Assembly: GCF_004006635.1 (NCBI RefSeq)
Contig: NZ_CP034842.1
Span: 2,356,001-2,420,000 of the forward strand
Direction of reading: 5' to 3'
From: Fusobacterium necrophorum subsp. necrophorum
GTDB lineage: Bacteria > Fusobacteriota > Fusobacteriia > Fusobacteriales > Fusobacteriaceae
DNA length: 64,000 nt
In this document: positions 30,612 through 41,457 of the stretch, piece after piece
Layout of the letters: each line of letters begins with the position of its first letter
How positions within the stretch are numbered: the stretch's first letter is position 1
The notes under the pieces: model-generated
The model's database searches: none
Seen by the model: the letters and a program-made list of their open reading frames with translations, nothing else
What the model was told of the DNA's origin: nothing
Translations under genes and position numbers: made by a program

Positions 30612-31334
30612 ATGCGTTTTACAGTAACAATTCAATTAAATCAATCAGAAATTCCCAAAGATCGTTCCCGAGTCTTTCTTTCCTTGATAAAGTTCTGGCT
30701 GGAAAGAGAGAATCCGGAACTGTTTCATAAACTATATGGTAGCAGAGCAACCATTCGTAAGGATTTTACTTATTCGTTGTTTTTGGGAGATTGTAAGTTT
30801 AAAAGAGAAATTATAGAAATTCCGGATAAACGAGCTTTTTTAAATCTATCCAGTTATGATCTAGGACTGGGAATTCATATCTATAATGCATTATTAAAAG
30901 GAAAAGGTCATATTTATTCTTATAAAGATCTTTCTATGTGTATTCGTGATATTCAACTGCAAAAAGAAAAATTAATCTCTACCGATGTAGCTTTCTTTCA
31001 AACAATGTCGCCTTGTGTAGTGAGAGAGCATCATGAAGAAACGAATCGGGATTGGTTTTACAGTTTATCAGAAGAGAAAGGACGGAAATTATTTCTACAA
31101 AATGTCCAAATTCAAGTTGTAGAGACCTTGCCGGAGGCAAGAGAAGATGCTCAGGAAATGGAAATAGAGGTATTCAAGAACAAAGAAGTAAAAGTCAAGC
31201 ACTATGGAATAGAAGTTTTGGCAAATATTTGTGAGTTGGAGATAAAAGCAAAGCCATATATACTGGATTATTTGTATAAAGCAGGCATCGGGAGTTTAAA
31301 AAGTACCGGATTCGGCATGTTAAAAGTCAGATAG
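30612..31334 (+). CDS. cas6: CRISPR repeat endoribonuclease Cas6
   Basis: The 240-residue protein has the Cas6 form: a ferredoxin-like N-terminus (MRFTVTIQLNQSEIPKDRS), a central LSSYDLGLGIHIYNALL segment and the diagnostic C-terminal glycine-rich loop AGIGSLKSTGFGMLKVR (residues 224-240). It cuts array transcripts within the repeat to release crRNAs, leaving an 8-base handle in type I-B. It is the first gene of the cas run, with cas8b 11 bases downstream. Confidence 0.9.
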   Translation: MRFTVTIQLNQSEIPKDRSRVFLSLIKFWLERENPELFHKLYGSRATIRKDFTYSLFLGDCKFKREIIEIPDKRAFLNLSSYDLGLGIHIYNALLKGKGHIYSYKDLSMCIRDIQLQKEKLISTDVAFFQTMSPCVVREHHEETNRDWFYSLSEEKGRKLFLQNVQIQVVETLPEAREDAQEMEIEVFKNKEVKVKHYGIEVLANICELEIKAKPYILDYLYKAGIGSLKSTGFGMLKVR

Positions 31335-31345
31335 GAGGGGGAAAT

Positions 31346-33046
31346 TTGGTTGAAAAAATTGTAATCCGATCAGAAGATTGGCTGAAGAATGCGGGGATTG
31401 TAGGACTTTATCGTATTTTAAAAGAGAGGGATGAACGAGCTGATATTTTTGTAGAAGAAGACCAGATCAGTTTTTCAGCGGACTTACTTCAGAATTTTTC
31501 TGAAAAATATTTTCACTATTTTATAAAACGGTACAAAAATGTACTGTCACTTTATCGCATATTAAATTTTACAGCAAATATAAGTCAATACGAAGAAAAA
31601 AATTATGAAACTTTTCACGAAGAGGACTTAGAGAAACTGAATGAGCATGTAGAGGATGTAAAAAAATATTTGAAAAGTAATAGTTATCGTGCAATGTATC
31701 CATTGATAAGATGTCCTTTTGATCCTCTCCAGAAGGAAAGAGAACTAAAAAAAGTGAATTTAAAGAAAACGGAATCATTAAAGGATAGAATTTCAGATAT
31801 ACAAAAATTACTTGCTGATTTAAAAGAAATTCATGACTTCCTTCGACAGGAAGACAGCCAAAAATACATTGGTGCTAAAAATGCTATGTATGGCATCATA
31901 CAAAATGCTTGGAAAGGGATCAGTATCCTTAATCCCCAAGTAAAAGAGCAGAATATGTACCTTGAATTTGACAAATACTTTGTACAAACTGCACGAGAGT
32001 ATCTGGAGCAGGAGAAAACTAAATTTAAATATCGTTGTTTTAGCTGTGGAGAAGCCATCAAAGATACCCGTATAGATTTAAGCTTTATGAATCATATTGG
32101 TTTTGATGTGGCAAGGAAGACTTCTCATGTGTGGGATTTTAATAACTATGTACATATTTGCCCCCTTTGTAGATTGATTTATGCCTGTGTTCCTGCCGGA
32201 TTTACCTATTTGTATGACAGAGGAATTTTTATCAATGCGAATACCGATTTGGAAGAAATGCTTCGAATCAACAATCTTGTCTTTGAAAATGTCTGGGCAG
32301 AAAATAAGGATGGAAAGTCCCTCTATGCAGCATTGGTTTTAGGAATGTTGAAGGAAATGAATGAACATGCAGAGTATGAGTTATCAGATATCCAGGTGGT
32401 TCGCTTGGAAAAAGAGCGATACAGTTTTAGTATTTTATCTAGAAAATTTCTAAATATCATTAAGAAATGTCGTACAGATTTGGAATATATCCGGAAATCT
32501 TCTTTCAAAGAAGGAAGTGATATTTATTATATTTATAATGAAACCATGAAACGACTTATGCAGGGTGAAAATTTATTTTTATTGATTCATAAATTGATTC
32601 AATTGCGGATATCAAATAGTGAAAATTGTTATTATAAAATGGGAACAGTGAGTACTATAATTAAAATCAATGATATCTTTTTAAAGGAGGTAGGGTATAT
32701 GCAAGACGAGAAGAAAGAGTATAATCCGTTGGAACGGGCAAGGATTATCGGGCATCATTTACAGGAAGCCTATGGCGGTTTTGAAGAAGGAAAATACAAT
32801 AAGAAATTAGATGGCATTGCTTATCGGATGTTAAATGCTTTAAAGACAAATAATAAGACTGCTTTTATGGATTCGCTTATCAATGCTCATATGTATGTGC
32901 AAAAACCAATTCCATCTTTGTTTTCGGACTATTTAAACCAAGATTTAGTTTTTAAAGAATTAGGATATGCATTTGTTACCGGAATGTTGGGAGAAGAGTG
33001 GAAAAACAAAGACAATCAATCAAAGAATGAAAAAGAAGGGAGATAA
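31346..33046 (+). CDS. cas8b: Type I-B Cascade large subunit Cas8b (Cst1-like)
   Basis: The 566-residue protein sits in the large-subunit position and has a split zinc finger, CFSC (about residues 231-234) and CPLC (about 272-275), the CXXC-CXXC hallmark of Cst1-type Cas8 of the Tneap I-B subtype. In these complexes the large subunit recognises the PAM and recruits Cas3. The start is TTG at 31346 with AGGAGGGGG upstream. The stop is 3 bases from cas7. Outside the zinc finger the sequence is poorly conserved, so the assignment leans on position. Confidence 0.82.
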   Translation: MVEKIVIRSEDWLKNAGIVGLYRILKERDERADIFVEEDQISFSADLLQNFSEKYFHYFIKRYKNVLSLYRILNFTANISQYEEKNYETFHEEDLEKLNEHVEDVKKYLKSNSYRAMYPLIRCPFDPLQKERELKKVNLKKTESLKDRISDIQKLLADLKEIHDFLRQEDSQKYIGAKNAMYGIIQNAWKGISILNPQVKEQNMYLEFDKYFVQTAREYLEQEKTKFKYRCFSCGEAIKDTRIDLSFMNHIGFDVARKTSHVWDFNNYVHICPLCRLIYACVPAGFTYLYDRGIFINANTDLEEMLRINNLVFENVWAENKDGKSLYAALVLGMLKEMNEHAEYELSDIQVVRLEKERYSFSILSRKFLNIIKKCRTDLEYIRKSSFKEGSDIYYIYNETMKRLMQGENLFLLIHKLIQLRISNSENCYYKMGTVSTIIKINDIFLKEVGYMQDEKKEYNPLERARIIGHHLQEAYGGFEEGKYNKKLDGIAYRMLNALKTNNKTAFMDSLINAHMYVQKPIPSLFSDYLNQDLVFKELGYAFVTGMLGEEWKNKDNQSKNEKEGR

Positions 33047-33049
33047 AAG

Positions 33050-34670
<1,621 letters not shown>

Positions 34671-34741
34671 AGGTATATTCTTATTTCTTGGAAGAAGGTT
34701 GTAAAAAACTTAAAACAATAAATGAAAAGGGAAGCTTGTAT

Positions 34742-34769
34742 TTTTACTTTTAACGAAAGTAAAATTTTT
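34742..34769 (+). terminator. Hairpin between cas5 and cas3
   Basis: TTTTACTTT (34742-34750), loop TAACG and AAAGTAAAA (34756-34764) form a 9-bp stem followed by TTTTT. It is A/T-rich and may only attenuate read-through into cas3. Confidence 0.6.
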
Positions 34770-34867
34770 GTGAGTTATAGAAATATTTGGGCTAAAATCT
34801 ATATTTGCAATGCTTTTTCCTGATAGATAAGAAAAATTATTCCATTAGAAAGTAGGGAGAATAATAG

Positions 34868-37267
34868 ATGTCAAAAAAAATGAAAAATAAGTTTTGGGCA
34901 AAATCAAATCCATGGGAAACAATTATGGAACATACAGAAGCCTTGCTTCGAGAGTGTCAGAGATTTATGAAAATATATCCCGACTTTGTAAAAAAGATTT
35001 CTAGAATATGGAAGTTGTTAGTTTTGACTTGCATTCATCATGATTGGGGAAAGGCAAATGATAAATTTCAAGAAAGAATATTAACAGGAAAAAAGCAAAT
35101 GGGGGAATTGCCACATGCCATATTAAGTATCGCTTGTTTAAATGTACAAGAATTGGTACAGGAATTTTCAATGGAGGAAATACAAGCTTTATATGCTGCG
35201 ATTTTATTTCATCATAATAGGGAAGGTTTACTAGAGTATAAATTTAGTCAAATAAAAGCGGAATTCCAAGAGATGAGTGTAGATATCAGCGAAATGTTGG
35301 AAAGCATTCAGAAAAATTCTCAAAAATATCCATTGCTAAATCAGGAAAAAATTTACTTTAATTCAACTTTTTCTTTAAAGAAATATTTTTATCAAGAATT
35401 TCCAGTGGATATTTTAAACCCGAAAGAATGTGAAAAAGCTGTTTTCTACATTTTATTAAAAGGATTATTAAATCGAATAGATTATGCAGCGAGTGCACAT
35501 ATCCCGGTTGAATATAAAAATGATTTTCTGGAAGAGGGCTTGCAAACTTTTATGCAAGACTTAAATGATGAACGATTGTTGAGAGGAATGGAGAAAACTA
35601 ATTGGAATGAACTTCAAGAATATATGAAGTCACATCAAGAAGATAACCTGATTGTAGTCGCACAGACAGGACTCGGGAAAACAGAAGCTGGATTATGGTG
35701 GATTGGGAACCAGAAAGGATTTTTTATACTGCCGCTTAGAACAGCAATTGATGCTATTTATGATAGAATCAAGAATAAAATTCTCAAAAATAATAAAGTG
35801 GAAGAAAGACTTGCTCTACTTCATAGTGAAAGTTTGGAGACTTATTTACAATTGCAGGAGCAAAGCAGTTTTGAGTGGGAGGATTATTATATAAAAACCA
35901 AACAATTATCTCTTCCACTTACAATTTGTACTTTGGATCAACTATTTCCTTTTGTATTTCGTTATCGTGGATATGAATTCAAATTAGCAACCATGGCATA
36001 CTCCAAGGTAATCATCGATGAAGTACAAATGTATGGGCCTGATTTGGTCGGATTTTTAGTAGTAGGACTGTCAATGATCCAAAAAATAGGTGGTAAATTT
36101 GCTATTTTGACAGCTACTTTTCCGGGATTTATTGAGGATTTAATGCGAGAGCAAGGGTTGAAATTTGAAATGTCAAAGACTTTTGTGAAGGAAGAATGTC
36201 GGCATTCGATTCAATGGAGGCAGGAAGAAATCAATGCAGACTTTATTTTGGAGAAATATAAGAAGAATCGAGTGTTGGTTATCTGCAATACAGTGAAGCA
36301 ATGTCAAAAAATATATCATGACTTACAGGAAAAAATGGGAATCTGTCAAGAAGAATTGTTAAGTCATGATTTAATGGACAGGGAACTGAATTTATTTCAT
36401 GCCAAGTTTATTAAGAAAGATAGAGCAGTTCGAGAAGAAGCAATCCTTGAGTTTGGAAGTTTGTTAAAAAAGGATAGTACTCCCAATGACCGTAAAGGAA
36501 TCTGGATTAGCAGTCCTATTGTTGAAGCCTCTTTGGATATTGATTTTGACATTTTGATTACTGAGTTATCCGATATGAATAGTCTGTTTCAAAGGCTGGG
36601 GAGATGTTTTCGTAGTCGAATATGGGAAAAAGAGGGCTTTAATTGCTATGTTTTTGACGGTGGAGACAAGAAATGTTCCGGTGTCGGGTACTCTATTCAG
36701 GAAGAGATATATGAAATGTCCAAAAATACTCTGCGTCAGTATTTTTCTATTCATAACAGTATATTGACGGAAAAAACAAAAATGGATTTGGTAGGGCAAA
36801 CCTATTCAAAAGAGAACATGGAACAAATGGCCCCTAAGTATTATAAAGAAGTTACGAATTTCATAAAAAATCCAAGTTTATATTTACCGAATGAAATGAG
36901 TGCTAAAGAAAGTCAATTTCGTTTTCGTAATATCTTGTCAGAAAGGATCATTCCTCTTCCTGTGTATCAGCAAAACATGAAAGAAATCAATGAAATAGAA
37001 GAAAAGTTGAAACTCCCATTAAATGATACAAAATCAGCTCAAATGAATAACGGTAGGGGAGAAAAAAGTATTTCAAAAGAGGAAAGAATTCGTCAGCGTG
37101 AAGAGTTGATGAAATATACTTTGACTGTAGAGTCTTATCTTCTTAAAGGAGTGAAAATAGAGAAAAAGATAGCAATAAATTCTTATCAAGAGATAAAGAT
37201 AGTCTCTTGTGAGTATGATTTCTGGGTAGGATTGGGGAAGATAAATAAGGCAAAAGAGAAGGAATAG
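34868..37267 (+). CDS. cas3: CRISPR nuclease-helicase Cas3
   Basis: The 799-residue protein carries an N-terminal HD nuclease domain (His22 in IMEHTEALL; CIHHDWGKA with the His58-Asp59 pair; FHHNREGL) and a superfamily 2 helicase: Walker A AQTGLGKTEAG (near residue 265), DEVQ box IIDEVQMYG (near 384), SSPIVEASLDIDFDIL and FQRLGRCFR. All key catalytic positions are present, so target degradation should be possible. It has its own AGTAGGGAG site and probably its own promoter. The array leader begins about 120 bases after its stop. Confidence 0.93.
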   Translation: MSKKMKNKFWAKSNPWETIMEHTEALLRECQRFMKIYPDFVKKISRIWKLLVLTCIHHDWGKANDKFQERILTGKKQMGELPHAILSIACLNVQELVQEFSMEEIQALYAAILFHHNREGLLEYKFSQIKAEFQEMSVDISEMLESIQKNSQKYPLLNQEKIYFNSTFSLKKYFYQEFPVDILNPKECEKAVFYILLKGLLNRIDYAASAHIPVEYKNDFLEEGLQTFMQDLNDERLLRGMEKTNWNELQEYMKSHQEDNLIVVAQTGLGKTEAGLWWIGNQKGFFILPLRTAIDAIYDRIKNKILKNNKVEERLALLHSESLETYLQLQEQSSFEWEDYYIKTKQLSLPLTICTLDQLFPFVFRYRGYEFKLATMAYSKVIIDEVQMYGPDLVGFLVVGLSMIQKIGGKFAILTATFPGFIEDLMREQGLKFEMSKTFVKEECRHSIQWRQEEINADFILEKYKKNRVLVICNTVKQCQKIYHDLQEKMGICQEELLSHDLMDRELNLFHAKFIKKDRAVREEAILEFGSLLKKDSTPNDRKGIWISSPIVEASLDIDFDILITELSDMNSLFQRLGRCFRSRIWEKEGFNCYVFDGGDKKCSGVGYSIQEEIYEMSKNTLRQYFSIHNSILTEKTKMDLVGQTYSKENMEQMAPKYYKEVTNFIKNPSLYLPNEMSAKESQFRFRNILSERIIPLPVYQQNMKEINEIEEKLKLPLNDTKSAQMNNGRGEKSISKEERIRQREELMKYTLTVESYLLKGVKIEKKIAINSYQEIKIVSCEYDFWVGLGKINKAKEKE

Positions 37268-37389
37268 GATAGAAAGGAGTTTCATTTGTAATAGGATTTG
37301 TATGAACCTGGAAATGTTTTAAGTTGTTACCAAAAGAAAAACATTAAAAACATTTTTAAGGGTTAACGATAAAAAAGTATATTGAAATG

Positions 37390-37593
37390 AAATAATATGA
37401 GAGTATTTTTTTGCTTGTCGCCCCTCAATAATGTAAATCTCCTAAGAGGTCGACAAACTATTTCTAGTAAGCGACTAAAGATGATTTTTGACATTTTTTG
37501 TTTGTTGAAATCAATAAAAAATGATACAATTACAAGAGGTTGACAAATTTGATGGTAAAAATTATTTGAAATAAAGAACTTTATCTTATGCGG
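37390..37593 (+). promoter_or_regulatory. CRISPR leader of array 1
   Basis: About 200 bases immediately before the first repeat are homologous to 42731-42928 before array 2. Shared blocks include TCAATAATGTAAAT, TTTTGACATTTTTT, TCAATAAAAAATGATAC, GACAAATTTG and GAAATAAAG.. CTTTATC, ending in CGG at the repeat. This defines the leader and the transcription direction (left to right). A short inverted repeat CCTC/GAGG flanks the first block. Confidence 0.8.
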
Positions 37594-38019
37594 CTCATAA
37601 TCGAAGCAGACTGAAATTTAAATTCTTTATTTCTTCAAATGTTCTCATCTATTCTTCCCTCATAATCGAAGCAGACTGAAATTTAAATGCGGAATTAGTT
37701 GGAATCGCAAAAGGCATAGGAAGACTCATAATCGAAGCAGACTGAAATTTAAATTGTTTTTTCTTTCATATTTTTTCATCTCCTTTTCTCCTCATAATCG
37801 AAGCAGACTGAAATTTAAATTTATCAGTTCATCTGCTTGTGTCTTAATCAATCCCGCTCATAATCGAAGCAGACTGAAATTTAAATCGATTTAACAAAGG
37901 AAACATATAAACCGGATGATTCTCTCATAATCGAAGCAGACTGAAATTTAAATAATCTAATTCTTGGTTTTTATCCTGATTGTTCATATCTCATAATCGA
38001 AGCAGACTGAAATTTAAAT
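37594..38019 (+). CRISPR. CRISPR array 1: 7 repeats, 6 spacers
   Basis: Seven identical 30-base repeats start at 37594, 37659, 37725, 37791, 37857, 37924 and 37990. Each begins CTCATAATCGAAG and ends CTGAAATTTAAAT. Spacers are 35-37 bases and all different. The repeat differs from that of array 2 at five positions (3, 9, 13, 18 and 25). No degenerate last repeat is visible. Transcription is to the right, from the leader. The Cascade genes immediately upstream are the likely users. Confidence 0.97.
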
Positions 38020-38356
38020 TATCCAGTATAAACCCTAGCTTATCGCCTTGAATCATTCATATTAGTGCTACTTTCATTTCTTTGTCTCTGAGAGAGAACT
38101 TTTTTCTGTATTTTCTTTCTAAAGTTTTTTAATATAATTTTTTATTATTCTTACTTAATGATAGGAAATACTATTGGCATTAAAATACTTAAAATATTGG
38201 GAGTTTTATAAAAAAGTGCTAAGACAGAAAGTAGAAATATAATAATAATTTTAAAATTTAATTTACTTTGGAATACGATAGATATGAAATATTAAAAAAT
38301 GATTAGTTTATAATTAAATATATATTTAAAATTCATGAGATGGAGGTAAACTTGGT
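38020..38356. other. Intergenic region after array 1
   Basis: It holds no gene and no further repeat. It is very A/T-rich, with a GATGGAGGTAAA ribosome site at 38339-38350 serving the TIR gene. Confidence 0.5.
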
Positions 38357-39082
38357 ATGAGACTTAAGTATGGAGCGGTGTTATATGTTGATAATAAAGG
38401 TAATAAACATATTGGATATTACGATGATGACGATGAAGAAGGAGCCATCATCTATCAGGGAGATTTCTTTTTGTCAAGAGAATATCTTGTTATTCCTTAT
38501 AGAAGATGTACAAATAATATAACTATGAAGGATATAATAGATTGTATGAATGATTTACAGGAAAAACTGGCAGGACATTCAATGAGTTTATCGGGCAAAT
38601 ATCAAGAAAAGATTATCACAAATTTACTATCTGAATTATGTTATGTACAGCAATTATTTTATGAAAGACATATTTTAACAATGGATATAAAAAAAGGAAT
38701 TAATGTCTTTATATCTCATTCATCAAAAGATAAAAAATTTGTAAATATTTTATATGCAGAGCTAGCTTTTAACGGATATTTTCCATGGTTAGATGAACGA
38801 GAGATTAAAGGAGGAGAATCTATACCTAGAAAAATACAAGAAGGATTGACAAATTCAGACTATGTTTTGGTTATTTTGTCAAAAAATTCTGTAAAATCCA
38901 ATTGGCTCAATGAAGAATGGGAAACTAAATATTGGGAAGAAGTTAAAGAAAATAGAGTTAAGGTAATTCCAATTCTAATAGAAGAATGTGACATTCCTCC
39001 TCTTTTAAAAAAGAAAAAGTATATTGATTTTAGAGGAGACTATAATACTGCTCTGAGTTTTTTGTATAAATCGTTGATTTAG
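38357..39082 (+). CDS. TIR-domain protein between the CRISPR arrays
   Basis: The 241-residue protein has a C-terminal TIR domain (about residues 112-238): INVFISHSSKDKKFV, then PWLDEREIKGGESIP, VLVILSKNSVKSNWLNEEWE with the candidate catalytic glutamate (Glu186 or Glu187), and KVIPILIEECDIPP. Bacterial TIR domains often degrade NAD+ during phage defence. The N-terminal part (1-110; KYGAVLYVDNKGNKHIGYYD and a helical stretch) is not recognised and may be the sensor. It stands alone between two CRISPR arrays, so it may be a single-gene defence system, but this is inference. Confidence 0.75.
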   Translation: MRLKYGAVLYVDNKGNKHIGYYDDDDEEGAIIYQGDFFLSREYLVIPYRRCTNNITMKDIIDCMNDLQEKLAGHSMSLSGKYQEKIITNLLSELCYVQQLFYERHILTMDIKKGINVFISHSSKDKKFVNILYAELAFNGYFPWLDEREIKGGESIPRKIQEGLTNSDYVLVILSKNSVKSNWLNEEWETKYWEEVKENRVKVIPILIEECDIPPLLKKKKYIDFRGDYNTALSFLYKSLI

Positions 39083-39159
39083 CTTTTAAATTCGTGCTTA
39101 TAAATAAAATTAAAAGGATAAATTTGATTTGAAAATATTGATAATTTTACCATGTACGG

Positions 39160-39540
39160 TTTAATTGTAAAAATTAAAAAATATAGAAAATACAATTCAT
39201 ATAAAAGAGAAATTTCCCTTGAAGTTCCTAAATTTAATAAATAGAAATTTTAAAGCAAATAAACCAAATGAAACATGGTTGACAGATATAACTGAGTTCA
39301 TGATTCCAGCAGGTAAAATATATTTATCCCCAATCATAAATTGTTTTGATCAAAAAATAGTTTCTTGGGAGATAGGTGAGATTCCAGATTCTAAATGAGT
39401 AAATAATATGCTAAAAACTGCGATTGTTCAATGAAAAGAAAATGAATCGCCTGTACTTCATACAGATAGAGGATGTCATTACAGATGGAAAGAATAGATA
39501 AATTTGTTGAAGAAAACTAAAATAAGTCATTCTATACTAA
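39160..39540 (+). pseudogene. IS3-family OrfB remnant
   Basis: Frames interrupted by stops give KYNSYKREISLEVPK, NFKANKPNETWLTDITEFMI, GKIYLSPIINCFDQKIVSWE and SPVLHTDRGCHYRWKE, which are the DDE-domain landmarks of IS3-group transposases. The N-terminal part and the region after the second aspartate are missing. It has long been inactive. Confidence 0.75.
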
Positions 39541-39959
39541 GTGTATAAAAATGTGTTTAGGATTTAAAAAGTCCTCAAGAGTACAGACAAAGTCTTGGAA
39601 TAATATAAAAAATATTGTCCAAGAAGAAATTGTCCGTACTCCCTTTTGGAGGAAGATGAATCAATACTTGTTGGATAAATTTTTCTCATCTACTTTTATT
39701 TTTAAAGCTGTATTGTCTAAATTTTCAATCACTTCTTTTTGATTTTCTTTTGTTGGATTAATATTATTATCAGCTAATTCATTTAAGTTCCTTCTTGTAT
39801 AATGAAAACATAGTAAAACTATATTTCCATTTGATTCATTTTTTCTTGGTTAATATTGGGATACGAGATATAAAGTTGTTTTCTAGTTTCTAAAATTTTA
39901 AAATACTTTAATTTCAATAACAAGATAAACATCATATCGTAATTTTTACAGGTATTATG
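39541..39959. other. Decayed stretch
   Basis: On the minus strand a frame without a start (39850 to 39681) reads NIVLLCFHYTRRNLNELADN, then ENQKEVIENLDNTALKIKVD and stops. It has coding character and may be a fragment of a lost gene, but I do not recognise it. The plus-strand frame 39551-39742 looks like a chance reading. Confidence 0.3.
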
Positions 39960-40580
39960 TCAGTCGAGATGTGTATAGTGATAAGAACACGGTACTTTAT
40001 TGCCCTCCAATGAGGTATATTTCAGAATACACCAAGAATTTTTCAAAAGCATGGTATTCATTTGAATAAGACCAATAACAGGAGATATATCTTTACATTC
40101 AATGTTTTCAAGAATAGAAAAAGGAATGATAATTTCAGGCACAAGTTTTTTCATTGCATGATGCCATAAAGAGTATCGGGTTTTCAAAAATTCACGTGCT
40201 GATAAATAAAGCATATAGGAATAGTGGAAAACACTATGTCCAACCTTTCTGTCATAGAACTCTTTGGCAGTAGCAGCAATCCAAATGGCAGCAAGCTCCT
40301 CTTCATCACGAGCTTCAATTAACATTTCTGCAGTTCGAATAGTTCCTTTATTTGTTGGCTTCATGAAATATAGGAATTCCATTGGGTTCTTTTCAATTAG
40401 TTGCTTTCTTTTGGGTACTTCTATATTTTCAAGCCAATCATATCCATAAATACAGCCTTCTTGATTGTATTCTACAAATATTGTTTCTGCAGATATTGGT
40501 TGATAAAGTAAGTCAGGAAGACAATATCTTTGATTTTTCCAAATTGTATAAACATCCTCCCATTTTATTTGTTCAAACAT
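39960..40580 (-). CDS. Unrecognised 206-residue protein paired with HTH gene
   Basis: I do not recognise this protein. ATG at 40580 was chosen because GGAGGTATATT lies just upstream; an in-frame start eight codons earlier is unsupported. The sequence is soluble and rich in aromatic residues (MFEQIKWEDVYTIWKNQ, EYNQEGCIYGYDWLENIE), with a helical centre (AEMLIEARDEEELAAIWIAA) and no signal peptide or membrane segment. It lies 58 bases downstream of the HTH regulator gene on the same strand, so they are probably one operon. Possible roles include toxin, effector or immunity function. Confidence 0.5.
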   Translation of the reverse strand: MFEQIKWEDVYTIWKNQRYCLPDLLYQPISAETIFVEYNQEGCIYGYDWLENIEVPKRKQLIEKNPMEFLYFMKPTNKGTIRTAEMLIEARDEEELAAIWIAATAKEFYDRKVGHSVFHYSYMLYLSAREFLKTRYSLWHHAMKKLVPEIIIPFSILENIECKDISPVIGLIQMNTMLLKNSWCILKYTSLEGNKVPCSYHYTHLD

Positions 40581-40638
40581 AATATACCTCCATTCATAGT
40601 TCATTTTTTTATATTTATGTGTTATTTTTACCGAAAAA

Positions 40639-41406
40639 TCAATTTGTATAAAACTGTTGCTTTGTCCATTGGAAAAAATGATATGGGTGATTTATATCTA
40701 AATGTATATGAGAATACAGGAAACTAATAATATCCATATCACCGAACAAATCAATTATCCAATCTTTCCAATCAATATTTTGAAGTTCATTGAGATTGTT
40801 ATCAAGTTCAATTAAGGTCGAGGACTCGGTACAACACAAATAGAGGAGAAGCTCTTCTAGTACACTGTGAGCGATTATTGGTAATCCATTATTTGCATGC
40901 ATTCTCATCTCGAGTAAAGTACATTTCATTTGATAAAGAAATTCATAATTGTAGTGCATTAGAAATTGATCAGGGAGGTTAGCATTTAGCCAAGATACAG
41001 AGAGTTGTCCTATATGAGTTCCGACTGGCATAGAAGCTAATTCTTCCATATCCCCATTGATGTAGTCAAGTAATATATCACTACCGATAACAAATGATAC
41101 AGCAGCACCTAGTCCGAATGTGTTATATAAGAACTCAGACCATGCTTCATGATTTTTATATTCCTGAATAGAAAATTGTTTGTTATCTGCTATTTTCTGA
41201 TTTGGTATGGTATGCCAATTAAGAGCCTTGCAGATGCCTTTACATTTATCTATCCGAATGGATGAACCTGATTCATATCGACTCCATGTTTTTGTTCCAA
41301 CATTTGCTCGAGAAGCAGCTTCTTCAATTGTTAGCCCGAGTTCATTGCGTCTAAGCTTAATTTGTTTGGCAAGTTCCTTATTGCCTTGGATAGTTTTCTT
41401 AGGCAT
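40639..41406 (-). CDS. XRE-family HTH protein with unknown C-terminal domain
   Basis: From ATG at 41406 (AAGGAAAGGTGAT upstream) this is a 255-residue protein. Residues about 10-65 are a Cro/CI-type domain (LAKQIKLRRNELGLTIEEAA, VGTKTWSRYESGS). The remaining 190 residues (HEAWSEFLYNTFGLGAAVSF, GDMEELASMPVGTHIGQLSV) are helical and unrecognised. Inverted repeats just upstream suggest autoregulation. It precedes the 206-residue gene in a two-gene cassette between CRISPR arrays. A toxin-antitoxin or defence pair is possible but unproven. Confidence 0.6.
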   Translation of the reverse strand: MPKKTIQGNKELAKQIKLRRNELGLTIEEAASRANVGTKTWSRYESGSSIRIDKCKGICKALNWHTIPNQKIADNKQFSIQEYKNHEAWSEFLYNTFGLGAAVSFVIGSDILLDYINGDMEELASMPVGTHIGQLSVSWLNANLPDQFLMHYNYEFLYQMKCTLLEMRMHANNGLPIIAHSVLEELLLYLCCTESSTLIELDNNLNELQNIDWKDWIIDLFGDMDIISFLYSHIHLDINHPYHFFQWTKQQFYTN

Positions 41407-41422
41407 TATTATCACCTTTCCT

Positions 41423-41457
41423 TTATGACATGTCACTATGATGTCATTATGTCATAA
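41423..41457 (-). promoter_or_regulatory. Inverted-repeat operator upstream of the HTH gene
   Basis: TTATGACAT (41423-41431) and ATGTCATAA (41449-41457) form an exact 9-bp inverted repeat with a 17-base spacer. A perfect 10-bp palindrome, TGACATGTCA, overlaps the first arm (41426-41435). The ATGACAT element thus occurs repeatedly right before the HTH gene, as expected for cooperative binding of the encoded regulator. Confidence 0.6.

Noticed and set aside
34868-37267. Cas3 as possibly inactive
   Set aside because: HD residues, Walker A, DEVQ and the arginine-rich motif VI are all present; DEVQ rather than DEAH is not a sign of inactivation.
39551-39742. 63-codon plus-strand frame after the IS3 remnant
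   Set aside because: There is no ribosome site, the composition is unlike its neighbours, and the opposite strand has better coding sense.
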